This document shows, one piece after another, positions 54,263 through 63,248 of a stretch of 64,000 nt of DNA (the stretch's first letter is position 1; each line of letters starts with the position of its first letter). Source of the DNA: Salipiger sp. H15 (GTDB lineage: Bacteria; Pseudomonadota; Alphaproteobacteria; Rhodobacterales; Rhodobacteraceae); assembly GCF_040409955.1 (NCBI RefSeq), contig NZ_CP123384.1:2675501-2739500 (forward strand). Reading direction: 5' to 3'. A model generated the notes under the pieces. That model had not been told where the DNA came from. It saw only the letters and a list, made by a program, of their open reading frames with translations, and did not search any database. The translations under genes were made by a program, and so were the position numbers.

Positions 54263-55035
54263 GCCTCGATTCCACGCAGGCCCGAGACATCGCCACCTGC
54301 CGCTTCGTGCTGGCGACCGATCTCGACGGCACCTTCCTCGGCGGCTCGGACGAGGATCGCCAGACGCTCTACGACTGGATCGAGGCGAACCGCGAGACCG
54401 TCGGGCTGATCTTCGTCACCGGCCGCGACCCCCGCTTCATCCGCGAGCTCTGCGAGGGCGGCGTGCCCTGGCCCGAGTTCGTCGTCGGCGACGTGGGGAC
54501 CACAATCGCCGAGGTGCTGGAGGGCGATATCCACCCCATCGAGCCGCTCGAGGCGGAGATCGCCGAGGCCTGGGGTGACGCGGGCAACAGCGTGCGCGAG
54601 GCGCTTCATGGCCATCCCGGCCTGACGCTCCAGCCGACCGAGTTCCGCTACCGCGTCAGCTACGATCTCAACGCCGAGGACTTCGACCCCTCGGCCCATG
54701 ACAAGGTGCGCGGGCTGGGCCACGACCCGCTGATGTCGGACAACCGTTATTTCGACGTGCTGCCGCGCGGGGTCTCCAAGGGCCCGTCGCTGCGCCGGCT
54801 CGTGTCGCATCTGAACATCGAAGAGCGCCGCGTGCTTGCCGCGGGCGACACGCTCAACGACCTGTCGATGCTGCAATGCGGGCTGCCGGCGGTCGCCGTC
54901 GGCGGCGCCGAGACCGCGCTTCTGAGCGAGGTGAAGGACCTGCCCCATGTCCACAAGGCGCGCCGCATCGGCGCCGCGGGCATCCTCGAGGCGATCCGCA
55001 CCTTCGACATGCACGACCTTCCGGAAGGAGCCTGA
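54259..55035 (+). CDS. HAD-family phosphatase, likely glucosylglycerol-phosphate phosphatase
   Basis: A 258-residue HAD hydrolase of the Cof/sucrose-phosphatase type. Motif I is ATDLDGTFLGG (nucleophile Asp about residue 20), motif II IFVTGR, motif III Lys in GVSKGPSLRRL and motif IV AAGDTLNDLSML. Placed between gpsA (four-base overlap) and ggpS (three-base gap), it most likely removes phosphate from glucosylglycerol phosphate. In some Pseudomonas such a domain is fused to GgpS, which supports the assignment. It is not related to the cyanobacterial StpA/GgpP by obvious motifs. Confidence 0.85.
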   Translation: MSLDSTQARDIATCRFVLATDLDGTFLGGSDEDRQTLYDWIEANRETVGLIFVTGRDPRFIRELCEGGVPWPEFVVGDVGTTIAEVLEGDIHPIEPLEAEIAEAWGDAGNSVREALHGHPGLTLQPTEFRYRVSYDLNAEDFDPSAHDKVRGLGHDPLMSDNRYFDVLPRGVSKGPSLRRLVSHLNIEERRVLAAGDTLNDLSMLQCGLPAVAVGGAETALLSEVKDLPHVHKARRIGAAGILEAIRTFDMHDLPEGA

Positions 55036-55038
55036 CCC

Positions 55039-56559
55039 ATGCCCAGCGACCTGGTGATCGTCTACCACCGCCAGCCCTACGAAGAGGTAGAGGTGGATGG
55101 AAAGATCGAATACCGCGAGAACAAGAGCCCGAACGGCATCGTCCCGACGCTGAAGAGCTTCTTCGGCTCGGTCGAGAAGGCCGCGTGGGTCGCGTGGAAG
55201 GAGGCCGAGGATCCCTCGAACCCCGGGTTCGAGCGCGTGGTCGAGATCGAGGACAGCTTCGGCAGCTACACCGTCTCGCGCCTGCCGCTGACGGCCGGAC
55301 AGGTGCGCAGCTTCTACCACGTCACCTCGAAGGAGGCGTTCTGGCCAATCCTTCACGGGTTCAAGGAGAAGTACAATTACGACCCCGTCGACTGGCCGAC
55401 CTTCCGCGAGGTGAACTGGGCCTTCGCCGAGGCCGCCGCCGCCGAGGCGGCCCCCGGCGCCTCGGTCTGGGTGCACGACTACAACCTGTGGCTGGTGCCC
55501 GGCTACCTGCGCCAGATGCGGCCCGACCTGCGCATCTCGTTCTACCACCACACGCCCTTCCCGGCGGCCGACATGTTCAACGTGCTGCCCTGGCGCGGCG
55601 AGATCATCGACTCGCTGCTCGCCGCCGACGTGGTCGGCTTCCACATCCCGCGCTACGCGTCGAACTTCCTCAGCTGCGTGCGCAGCCTGCGCGATGTCGG
55701 CAGCGTGCCGCGCGAGAAGGTGGCCGAGGACATGATGTCGGAGGGCTCGGCACTGTCGGATCGCACCGTGCCGACCGCGATCCACCTCGAGAGCGGCCAT
55801 GTCGTGCATCTGGGCGTGACGCCGGTGGGCGTGGACGTCGGCTATATCAAGGGCCTCGCCGCGACCGAGGACACCGACCGGCTCGCCGCGCGCTTCCGGG
55901 AGGAAATCGGCGACGGCAAGCTGCTGCTCTCGGTCGGGCGCACCGATTACACCAAGGGCGGGGCCGACCAGCTGCTGGCCTTCGAGCGGCTGCTGGAACG
56001 CCGCCCCGAATTGCGCGGGCAGATCCGGCTGCTGCACGTCTCGGTGCCCGCCAACCGCAACATGACCGTCTACGAGCCGATCCAGAAGGAACTCGAAGAG
56101 ATCGCCGGGCGGATCAACGGCCGCTTCGGCAGCTTCACCTTCCAGCCGGTGGCGCTGATCTCTCGCGCCATTCCCTTCGTCGAGCTGGTGGCCTGGTACC
56201 AGGTCGCCGACGTCGCCTGGATCACGCCGCTGGCGGACGGGATGAACCTCGTCTGCAAGGAATACGTGGCCTCGCGCAAGGATGGCGACGGCGTGCTGGT
56301 GCTGTCGGAATTCGCCGGGGCTGCGGTCGAGCTGGGGGCGGCGGTGCTCACCAACCCCTGGTCCACCCGCGCCATGGATTTCGCCATCGACCTCGCGCTC
56401 GACATGCCCGAGGAAGAGCGCCGGGCCCGCATGGCGCTGCTGCGCGCCGCCGTGGCGAAACGCGACACGCGGCACTGGGCGCAGGACCAGCTGTCGCTGC
56501 TCTCGCCCGAGGATTTCGGCGGCAAGCCGAAGGAGGCGGGAGAGACCGAGGCGGCCTGA
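55039..56559 (+). CDS. ggpS: Glucosylglycerol-phosphate synthase
   Basis: A GT20 enzyme that joins ADP-glucose and glycerol 3-phosphate to glucosylglycerol phosphate, precursor of an osmoprotectant. The 506-residue product closely follows the cyanobacterial GgpS as I know it: DLVIVYHRQPYEEVE, NKSPNGIVPTLKSFFG, the HVTSKEAFWPILHGF region, SVWVHDYNLWLVPGYLRQM, FYHHTPFPAADMFNVLPWR and DVAWITPLADGMNLVCKEYV. The N-terminus and the SKEAFWPILH element separate it from trehalose-phosphate synthase. Last gene of the three-gene operon; salt induction is expected but no site was seen. Confidence 0.93.
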   Translation: MPSDLVIVYHRQPYEEVEVDGKIEYRENKSPNGIVPTLKSFFGSVEKAAWVAWKEAEDPSNPGFERVVEIEDSFGSYTVSRLPLTAGQVRSFYHVTSKEAFWPILHGFKEKYNYDPVDWPTFREVNWAFAEAAAAEAAPGASVWVHDYNLWLVPGYLRQMRPDLRISFYHHTPFPAADMFNVLPWRGEIIDSLLAADVVGFHIPRYASNFLSCVRSLRDVGSVPREKVAEDMMSEGSALSDRTVPTAIHLESGHVVHLGVTPVGVDVGYIKGLAATEDTDRLAARFREEIGDGKLLLSVGRTDYTKGGADQLLAFERLLERRPELRGQIRLLHVSVPANRNMTVYEPIQKELEEIAGRINGRFGSFTFQPVALISRAIPFVELVAWYQVADVAWITPLADGMNLVCKEYVASRKDGDGVLVLSEFAGAAVELGAAVLTNPWSTRAMDFAIDLALDMPEEERRARMALLRAAVAKRDTRHWAQDQLSLLSPEDFGGKPKEAGETEAA

Positions 56560-56575
56560 CCGCTCACGCGACCTT

Positions 56576-56601
56576 CCCCGCCGCCGCACCAAGCGGCGGG
56601 G
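56576..56601. terminator. Hairpin between ggpS and the convergent DUF4174 gene
   Basis: A perfect 9-bp stem CCCCGCCGC (56576-56584) with GCGGCGGGG (56593-56601) fills the gap between the two convergent genes. T-tracts are lacking, so termination would need help. Confidence 0.4.
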
Positions 56602-57042
56602 TCATTCGGCAAGCTCGCTCCGGCGCATCGGCATCGCGTCGATCAGCGCGAAGAGCCGTTCGGGCGGCAGCACCGCGTCCTCCTCGAGCTTCACGCCGCC
56701 ATCCTTGCCGACCAGCACCAGCTTGAACCCGCCGGGCGAGAAGGCCTGGCGGATCGGGCTTGGTTTGCGCGGGTCGAGATCGCTCAGAACCACGATGTCG
56801 CGGGCGCGCATCCCCTCTTCGGCATCGCGAAACAGGTTGAGCTGCGCGAGATAGGACGCGTCGTCTCCGGACGGGGCGAAGAGCAGCACCGGCCGATGCG
56901 ACCAGCGCAACTCCGCAAGGTCCGGCGCCTCGGCGGGCAGGCGGCGGTAGAGATCGCCCTCGGCGCCAAGGTCGTCGGCAGCCGCGAGGCTGGCGGCGGC
57001 GGCAAGGCCGAAGGCCGTGAGCGGGATCGGGGGGCGGAACAT
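56602..57042 (-). CDS. DUF4174 domain exported protein
   Basis: A 146-residue protein with an N-terminal signal (MFRPPIPLTAFGLAAAASLA, cleaved about residue 22). A thioredoxin-like DUF4174 domain follows: WSHRPVLLFAPSGDD, NLFRDAEEGMRARDIVVLSD and LVLVGKDGGVKLE. These proteins lack the CxxC motif, as seen here, so redox chemistry is unlikely. The role is unknown; periplasmic. Convergent with ggpS. Confidence 0.83.
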   Translation of the reverse strand: MFRPPIPLTAFGLAAAASLAAADDLGAEGDLYRRLPAEAPDLAELRWSHRPVLLFAPSGDDASYLAQLNLFRDAEEGMRARDIVVLSDLDPRKPSPIRQAFSPGGFKLVLVGKDGGVKLEEDAVLPPERLFALIDAMPMRRSELAE

Positions 57043-57154
57043 GGGGCTCTCCTCTTGGGTCAGGAGAGATACGCGGCGGCGCGCCCTGCGGTTCGCTCAC
57101 GTTTTCCCGCACGGCGGCAAATGGCCACCCGCCCGGCGGAACGGCGCGCGGAAA

Positions 57155-57186
57155 AGCAAAAGGGCGGACCCGAAGGCCCGCCCTTA
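57155..57186 (-). terminator. Terminator of the DAHP synthase gene
   Basis: On the minus strand AAGGGCGGGCCTTCGGG pairs back through TCCGCCCTT and is followed by TTGCTTTTC; a stem of about 8 bp, 20 bases after the gene's stop. Confidence 0.7.
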
Positions 57187-57205
57187 GAAATGCGTTGAGA
57201 TCGGA

Positions 57206-58576
57206 TCAGGCCGAGGCGGCGTCCGCCGGGGTCTGGCGCAGCGCGGTCAGCTCCTCGGCGACGAGGAAGGCCAGTTCCAGCGACTGCGAGGCGTTGAGGC
57301 GCGGATCGCAGGCGGTGTGGTAGCGGTCCGAGAGGTTCTCGTCGGACACGGCGTAGAGGCCACCAGTGCACTCGGTCACGTCCTGGCCGGTCATTTCGAA
57401 ATGCACGCCGCCGGGCACGGTGCCCTCGTCGCGGTGCACCGCGAAGAACTCGCGCACCTCGCGCAGGACCGAGTCGAAGGGCCGGGTCTTGTAGCCCGAG
57501 GCCGACTTGATCGTGTTGCCGTGCATCGGATCGCAGGTCCAGAGCACGTTGGCGCCCATGTCCTTGACCGTCTTGATGAGCCGCGGCAGGTGGTCGGCCA
57601 CCTTGCCGGCGCCGAAACGGGCGATCAGCGTCAGGCGGCCCGCCTCGTTCTGCGGGTTCAGCGTCTCGATCAGCACCTTGAGATCCTCGGTGGTCATCGA
57701 GGGGCCGCACTTGAGGCCGATCGGGTTCATCACGCCGCGGGCGAACTCGACATGCGCGCCATCCGGCTGGCGGGTGCGGTCGCCGATCCAGATCATGTGA
57801 CCCGAGCCCGCGAGCCACTTGCCCGAGGTCGAATCGACGCGGGTCAGCGCCTCTTCGTATTCCAGCAGCAGCGATTCATGGCTGGTGTAGAAGTTCACCT
57901 GGTGCAGCGCCGCCGAGCGCGAGCTGTCGATGCCCGCCGCGCGGATGAAGTCGAGCGTGTCCGACAGGCGGTTGGCCATCTCGCGGTAGCGCGCGGCCTT
58001 CTCGCCCTCGACGAAACCGAGCGTCCAGGAATGCACCTCGTGCACGTCGGCATAGCCGCCGGTCGAGAAGGCGCGGATCAGGTTCAGCGTCGCGGCGGCC
58101 TGGGTGTAGGCCTGCAGCATCTTCTGCGGGTTCGGCTTGCGCGCTTCGGGGGTGAAGGCCAGCTCGTTGATGATGTCGCCGCGGAAGCTCGGCAGCTCGA
58201 TGCCGTCGATCGTCTCGGTCGGGGCCGAGCGCGGCTTGGCGAACTGGCCGGCCATGCGGCCCACCTTCACCACCGGCACCTTGGCGCCGTAGGTCAGCAC
58301 CATCGCCATCTGCAGCATCACCTTGAAGGTGTCGCGGATGGAGTTGGCGGAGAACTGGTCGAAGGCCTCGGCGCAGTCACCGCCCTGCAGCAGGAAGGCC
58401 TCGCCGCGCGATGCCTTGCCCAGCTCCTGGCGCAGACGCCGCGCCTCGCCGGCAAAGACCAGCGGCGGATACTTCGAAAGCTGTGCCTCGACTGCGTTCA
58501 GATCTGCCTGGTCCTGATAGTCCGGCATCTGAATCCGCGGCTTGGTTCTCCAGCTCGATTTGCTCCACTCGGTCAT
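57206..58576 (-). CDS. Class II DAHP synthase (3-deoxy-7-phosphoheptulonate synthase)
   Basis: First step of the shikimate pathway: condenses PEP and erythrose 4-phosphate. The 456-residue product is of the plant/class II type: [33 protein letters not shown] (metal-binding Cys), [56 protein letters not shown] and [11 protein letters not shown]. Normal length. ATG 58576. A direct repeat in its leader (58607-58629) may be an operator. Confidence 0.95.
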   Translation of the reverse strand: MTEWSKSSWRTKPRIQMPDYQDQADLNAVEAQLSKYPPLVFAGEARRLRQELGKASRGEAFLLQGGDCAEAFDQFSANSIRDTFKVMLQMAMVLTYGAKVPVVKVGRMAGQFAKPRSAPTETIDGIELPSFRGDIINELAFTPEARKPNPQKMLQAYTQAAATLNLIRAFSTGGYADVHEVHSWTLGFVEGEKAARYREMANRLSDTLDFIRAAGIDSSRSAALHQVNFYTSHESLLLEYEEALTRVDSTSGKWLAGSGHMIWIGDRTRQPDGAHVEFARGVMNPIGLKCGPSMTTEDLKVLIETLNPQNEAGRLTLIARFGAGKVADHLPRLIKTVKDMGANVLWTCDPMHGNTIKSASGYKTRPFDSVLREVREFFAVHRDEGTVPGGVHFEMTGQDVTECTGGLYAVSDENLSDRYHTACDPRLNASQSLELAFLVAEELTALRQTPADAASA

Positions 58577-58606
58577 GGCTTTCTCCCGACGACACTCCGT
58601 TAGCGT

Positions 58607-58629
58607 AAACGTCTTCGTAAAAACGTCTT
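58607..58629 (-). promoter_or_regulatory. Direct repeat in the DAHP synthase leader
   Basis: Two exact copies of AAACGTCTT (58607-58615 and 58621-58629), spaced 14 bases apart, lie 31-53 bases before the start codon, next to a TATAGC box on the minus strand (58633-58638). Possible operator; regulator unknown. Confidence 0.35.
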
Positions 58630-58838
58630 GTCGCTATACCGAAGTGAGGGTCTCAAAGCCATAGGTAAAAATGCGGCAAATGCCTTTGCGGCAGGCAGCC
58701 GTGAACGCGGCGGAAAATGGCACCCGCCGATGCAGCTTATGTCATGAAAACGACATCTCTTGACGCTGCTGGGCTTTCCTGCCCATCTGGCCTTCGCCTG
58801 CCCGTCCGCGCGGCAGGTAACGTCCAAGGATCCGCGCG

Positions 58839-59840
58839 ATGTCCGACCAGCGAGTGCCCGCCGCACCAGCCAGCGCCACGAAGCCGCGCCGCTTCGTCTT
58901 CGTCCTGCTGCAGGACTTCACCCTGCTGAGCTTTGCCGCCGCGATCGAGACGCTGCGCATCGCCAACCGCATGGCGGGGCAGAAGCTTTACGAATGGCAG
59001 CTGACCGGCTCGGACGGCGACAGCGTGCGCTGCTCGGCCGGGGTCGAGTTCCGGCTCGACTGCGAGTTGCCTGAGCTGACGCGCGACGACACGATCATGG
59101 TCTGCGGCGGCATCGACGTGCACGTCGCCACCACCCGCAAGCTGCTCAACTGGCTGCGGCGCGAGGCGCGGCGCTGCCAGGCGGTGGGCGGGCTCTGCAC
59201 GGCAAGCTGGACGCTGGCCAAGGCCGGGCTGCTCGACGGCAAGCGCGCGACCATCCACTGGGAGAACCACGACGGCTTTGCCGAGGAGTTCGAGGAGGTG
59301 GAGCTGTCGAAGCGCATCTACGTGATCGACGGCAACCGGATGACCGCTGCGGGCGGCACCGCCTCGATCGACCTCATGCTGAAGATCATCGCCAACGATC
59401 ACGGCTCGGAGCTGGCGAATGCCGTGGCCGACCAGCAGATCTACAGCTCGATCCGCACCGACCAGGACACCCAGCGCCTGTCGGTGCCGACGCGCATCGG
59501 CGTGCGCCATCCCAAGCTCAGCCAGGTCATCCACCGGATGGAGGCCAATATCGAGGAGCCGATCAGCCCCGCCGTGCTGGCCAAGGAGGTCGGCATGTCG
59601 ACCCGCCAGCTCGAGCGGCTGTTCCGCCGCTACCTCACCCGCTCGCCCAAGCGCTACTACATGGAGCTGCGCCTGCAGAAGGCGCGCAACCTGCTGATGC
59701 AGACCGACATGAGCGTGATCAACGTGGCGCTGGCCTGCGGCTTCGCGAGCCCGTCGCATTTCTCGAAATGCTACCGGGCCCACTACCAGACCACCCCCTA
59801 CCGCGAGCGCGGCACCTCGGGCGCGCGGGCCGAGGCCTAG
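58839..59840 (+). CDS. GlxA-family transcriptional regulator (DJ-1/PfpI domain plus AraC HTH)
   Basis: A 333-residue regulator with an N-terminal DJ-1/PfpI-like ligand domain (about 18-190; FVFVLLQDFTLLSFAAAIE, VCGGIDVHVATTRK, GLCTASWTLAKAGLL). A C-terminal AraC double HTH follows (about 225-325; VLAKEVGMSTRQLERLFRRY, VALACGFASPSHFSKCYRAHY). This architecture is shared with GbdR/CdhR/ArgR-type regulators of quaternary amine and amino acid use, a possible link to osmolyte use here. The stop shares CTAG with the convergent dehydrogenase gene. Confidence 0.9.
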   Translation: MSDQRVPAAPASATKPRRFVFVLLQDFTLLSFAAAIETLRIANRMAGQKLYEWQLTGSDGDSVRCSAGVEFRLDCELPELTRDDTIMVCGGIDVHVATTRKLLNWLRREARRCQAVGGLCTASWTLAKAGLLDGKRATIHWENHDGFAEEFEEVELSKRIYVIDGNRMTAAGGTASIDLMLKIIANDHGSELANAVADQQIYSSIRTDQDTQRLSVPTRIGVRHPKLSQVIHRMEANIEEPISPAVLAKEVGMSTRQLERLFRRYLTRSPKRYYMELRLQKARNLLMQTDMSVINVALACGFASPSHFSKCYRAHYQTTPYRERGTSGARAEA

Positions 59841-60958
59841 TCGCCGCTGCCCGCCGGGACCATGCGGTAGAGCGTGCCCGCGCTCTCGGACAGGAACCAG
59901 ATCGCCCCGTCCGGCCCCTGATCGACGTCGCGCACCCGCCCCGTCTCGGGCGCCTCGATCCGCTCGACCTCGGCCAGCGGATCGCCCGAGAGGCGCGAGA
60001 TGAAGTCGAACTTCAGCGAGCCGACCAGCGCGTCGCCGTCCCATTCGGGAAAGGCGCTGCCCTGCAGGAAGACCATGCCCGAGGGCGCGATCGACGGGTC
60101 CCAGTAGAAGACCGGCTGCGCCATGCCTTCCTTTTCCGTGCCCTCGCCGATCTTCGCGCCGGAATACTGCGTGCCGTAGGAGATCACCGGCCAGCCGTAA
60201 TTCGCGCCCTTCTCGATCAGGTTGATCTCGTCGCCGCCCTTGGCGCCGTGCTCGGCCACCCAGAGCCGCCCCGAGGCGTCGAGCGCCGCGCCCTGCGGGT
60301 TGCGGTGGCCGTAGCTCCAGATCTCGGGCTGCGCGCCCTCGGTCCCGGTGAAGGGATTGTCCTGCGGGAAGGTGCCGTCGCGGTGGATGCGCAGCACCGA
60401 GCCGTTGTGGCGCGAGAGGTCCTGCGCAGCCTCGTCCTCGCCGCGCTCGCCCACGGTGACGAAGAGCGTGTCCTCGGACCCCTCGACGAGGCGCGCGCCG
60501 AAATGCCGCCCGCCGGTCGATCCCGGTGTCATCTCGAAGATCGTGCGCACCTCCTCGAGCGCGCCGCCCGCCTCGGGCAGCACCGCGCGCAGCACCGCCG
60601 TGCCCGCGCCGCCCTCGGGCTGCGGCTTGGCATAAGTGAGAAAGACCTCGCGGCTGGTGTCGAAGTCCTGCGGCACCAGCACGTCCAGAAGACCACCCTG
60701 CCCGGTCACCGCGATCTCGGGCAGACCTTCCAGCGGTGTCGCCTCGCCGTCCCGGACCAGCAGCAGCCGGCCGTCCTTTTCGGTGATCAGCAGCCCGCCG
60801 CCCGGCAGGAAGTCGAAGCCCCATGGCATGTCGAGCCCCTGCACCACGGGCTCGATCCGCAGCGCGGCGGCGCCGGTCTCGAGCGCGGCGGCCGGCCCGG
60901 AGAGCGTCGCGGCCGCAACGAGGGCAGCGGGTACGGCGGCAAGAAAACCATGGGTCAT
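59837..60958 (-). CDS. PQQ-dependent aldose sugar dehydrogenase-family protein (YliI-like)
   Basis: A 373-residue periplasmic six-bladed beta-propeller. Signal peptide cleaved near GPAAA (about residue 24). Landmarks are GLDMPWGFDFLPGGGLLITEKDGRL, STGGRHFGARLVEG, LWVAEHGAKGGDEINLI, GANYGWPVISYG and IAPSGMVFLQG. The family oxidises aldose sugars with PQQ, delivered from outside. ATG 60958 opens the signal peptide; the frame is open to 61144 without reason to use it. Confidence 0.9.
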   Translation of the reverse strand: MTHGFLAAVPAALVAAATLSGPAAALETGAAALRIEPVVQGLDMPWGFDFLPGGGLLITEKDGRLLLVRDGEATPLEGLPEIAVTGQGGLLDVLVPQDFDTSREVFLTYAKPQPEGGAGTAVLRAVLPEAGGALEEVRTIFEMTPGSTGGRHFGARLVEGSEDTLFVTVGERGEDEAAQDLSRHNGSVLRIHRDGTFPQDNPFTGTEGAQPEIWSYGHRNPQGAALDASGRLWVAEHGAKGGDEINLIEKGANYGWPVISYGTQYSGAKIGEGTEKEGMAQPVFYWDPSIAPSGMVFLQGSAFPEWDGDALVGSLKFDFISRLSGDPLAEVERIEAPETGRVRDVDQGPDGAIWFLSESAGTLYRMVPAGSGD

Positions 60959-61158
60959 GCGGGGGTCCTTCCTTTGGGGAACATACCCCTGAAGATGGTC
61001 CGCGAAGCGCGTCCGACCACCCCCGGGATATTTCCGCAACGACAGGGCGAGTGACGTTGCTGGAGCGTAATATTGCTTCACTGAACGCTCTTTTCTTTTG
61101 CATTTGCCCCGCATAGGCTCGCGGCCTGAATAACAAGTAACCAACTGGGAGATACCAC

Positions 61159-62343
61159 ATGAAGAAGTGGCTTCTGGCCTCTGCGCTTCCGCTCGTCACC
61201 GCCGGTGCCGCCTTTGCCGATGACGCCAAGATCGGCGTCATCCTCGGCTTCACCGGTCCGATCGAATCCCTGACGCCCTCGATGGCGGGGAGCGCCGAAC
61301 TGGCGCTGGCGGAAATCAACGAGAGCGGCAACTTCCTCGAGAATGTAACGCTGGTTCCGGTTCGCGCCGATTCCACCTGCATCGACAGCGCCGCCGCCAC
61401 CGCCGCGGCAGAGCGTCTCGTGACCACCGACGGCATCGTCGCCATCATGGGCGCGGACTGCTCGGGCGTGACCGGCGCGATCCTGTCGAACGTCGCCGTG
61501 CCGAACGGCGTGCCGATGATCTCGCCCTCGGCGACCTCGCCGGCACTCTCGACGGTCGAGGACAACGGCCTGTTCTTCCGCACCTCCCCGTCCGACGCCC
61601 GCCAGGGTGAAGTTCTCGCCGGCATCCTCGGCGAGCGCGGCATCAGCTCGGTCGCGGTGACCTACACCAACAACGACTACGGCAAGGGCTTCGCCGACGC
61701 GTTCGAGGCGGCCTTCAAGGCAACCGGCGGCGCGATCACGCTCGCGGCCCCGCACGAGGACGGCAAGGCCGACTACTCGGCGGAAGTCGGCGCGCTGGCC
61801 TCGGCCGGCGGCGACGCACTGGTGGTGCTCGGCTACTCGGACCAGGGCGGCAAGGGCATGATCCAGGCCTCGCTCGACACCGGTGCCTTCGACACCTTCG
61901 CGCTGGGTGACGGCATGTACTCGGACGCGCTGCTCGCCGACCTCGGCACCGCGATCGACGGCTCCTTCGGCTCGGTGCCGTGGGCCGAGGGCGAAGGCGC
62001 CGAGAAGTTCAAGGCCGTGGCCGAAGCCGGCGGCGTGAACTCGGAAAGCTCCTACACCCGTGAAAGCTACGACGCCGCCGCGCTGATCGCGCTGGCCATG
62101 GCCAAGGGTGGCGAGCCCTCCTCGGCCGCGGTTGCCGCGAACATCCTCGACGTCGCCAACGCACCGGGCGAGCCAATCCTGCCGGGCGAACTCGGCAAGG
62201 CGCTCGAGATCCTCAAGGCCGGCGGCGACATCGACTACGTCGGTGCCACCAACGTCGAGCTGATCGGACCGGGCGAAGCCGCAGGCACCTACCGCTACTA
62301 CGAGATCAAGGACGGCAAGTTCGAGACCGTCTCGTTCAAGTAA
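61159..62343 (+). CDS. ABC transporter substrate-binding protein, branched-chain amino acid (Leu/Ile/Val) type
   Basis: A 394-residue periplasmic binding protein (peripla_BP_6 fold). The signal peptide MKKWLLASALPLVTAGAAFA (20 residues) is followed by IGVILGFTGPIESLTPSM, AERLVTTDGIVAIMGADCSG and SPSATSPALS. Two Cys near residues 74 and 115 could form a disulfide. The substrate may be an amino acid, amide or urea-like compound; it cannot be set by eye. The ATPase genes follow 122 bases downstream behind a stable hairpin. Permease genes probably lie beyond the window. Confidence 0.9.
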   Translation: MKKWLLASALPLVTAGAAFADDAKIGVILGFTGPIESLTPSMAGSAELALAEINESGNFLENVTLVPVRADSTCIDSAAATAAAERLVTTDGIVAIMGADCSGVTGAILSNVAVPNGVPMISPSATSPALSTVEDNGLFFRTSPSDARQGEVLAGILGERGISSVAVTYTNNDYGKGFADAFEAAFKATGGAITLAAPHEDGKADYSAEVGALASAGGDALVVLGYSDQGGKGMIQASLDTGAFDTFALGDGMYSDALLADLGTAIDGSFGSVPWAEGEGAEKFKAVAEAGGVNSESSYTRESYDAAALIALAMAKGGEPSSAAVAANILDVANAPGEPILPGELGKALEILKAGGDIDYVGATNVELIGPGEAAGTYRYYEIKDGKFETVSFK

Positions 62344-62359
62344 GCACGACCCGAACCGG

Positions 62360-62385
62360 GCGCCCGGGACACCTGTCCCGGGCGC
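62360..62385 (+). other. Perfect intercistronic hairpin after the binding-protein gene
   Basis: GCGCCCGGGACA (62360-62371) pairs fully with TGTCCCGGGCGC (62374-62385). No T-tract follows, so it is more likely a 3' stabiliser or processing stop that raises binding-protein mRNA than a terminator. Confidence 0.6.
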
Positions 62386-62465
62386 ACCACAGATCAAGAG
62401 CGCGGGAGAACACGCGCCACACAAAAATAACACGGGCAAAAACGGGCCCGCTGGGGAAACAAGAT

Positions 62466-63248
62466 TTGATCCGCGTCGAAAACCTTCACCGCCATTTCGG
62501 CGGTTTTCGTGCCGTTGACGGGGCCAGCCTGGAGATCGCCAAGGGCTCGATCACCGGGCTCGTCGGACCGAACGGCGCCGGCAAGACCACGCTGTTCAAC
62601 GTCGTCGCCGGGGCGCTCGCGCCCACCTCGGGCCGCGTGCTCATGGATGGCGAGGACATCAGCGGGCTGCCGCCGCACGAGCTCTTCCACAAGGGGCTGC
62701 TGCGCACCTTCCAGATCGCGCATGAATTCAGTTCGATGAGCTGCCGCGAGAACCTGATGATGGTTCCGGGCAACCAGTCGGGCGAAACGCTCTGGAACGC
62801 CATCTTCGGCCGCGGCCGCATCGCGCAGGAAGAGGCCGCTCTGCTCAGGAAGGCGGACGAGGTGCTCGACTTCCTGACCATCTCGCACCTCAAGGACGAG
62901 AAGGCCGGCAACCTGTCGGGCGGCCAGAAGAAGCTGCTCGAACTCGGCCGCACGATGATGGTCGACGCCAAGATCGTCTTCCTCGACGAGGTCGGCGCGG
63001 GCGTGAACCGCACGCTGCTCAACACCATCGGCGACGCCATCCTGCGGCTCAACCAGGAGCGCGGCTACACCTTCTGCATGATCGAGCACGACATGGATTT
63101 CATCGGCCGCCTCTGCGATCCGGTGATCGTCATGGCCGAGGGCAAGGTGCTCGCGGAAGGCACGGTCGAGCAGATCAAGTCGAACGAGGCGGTGATCGAG
63201 GCCTATCTCGGCACCGGACTGAAGAACAAGGAGATGATCGGCGGATGA
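62466..63248 (+). CDS. ABC transporter ATPase, LivG type
   Basis: A 260-residue ABC ATPase. It shows VENLHRHFGGFRAVDGAS, Walker A VGPNGAGKTTLFNV, the LivG-like FQIAHEFSSMSCRENLMMV, the signature NLSGGQKKLLELGR, Walker B KIVFLDEVGAGVNR and the His switch MIEHDMDFIGRLCD. In Walker B the usual Pro after Glu is Val (DEV). Start: TTG at 62466 behind CTGGGGAAA, a weak start codon. Overlaps the next ATPase gene by four bases. Confidence 0.92.
   Translation: MIRVENLHRHFGGFRAVDGASLEIAKGSITGLVGPNGAGKTTLFNVVAGALAPTSGRVLMDGEDISGLPPHELFHKGLLRTFQIAHEFSSMSCRENLMMVPGNQSGETLWNAIFGRGRIAQEEAALLRKADEVLDFLTISHLKDEKAGNLSGGQKKLLELGRTMMVDAKIVFLDEVGAGVNRTLLNTIGDAILRLNQERGYTFCMIEHDMDFIGRLCDPVIVMAEGKVLAEGTVEQIKSNEAVIEAYLGTGLKNKEMIGG

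Noticed and set aside
62344..62465. The hairpin after the binding-protein gene as an intrinsic terminator
   Set aside because: No T-tract follows and the ATPase genes need transcription through it, so it was listed as a stabilising hairpin.
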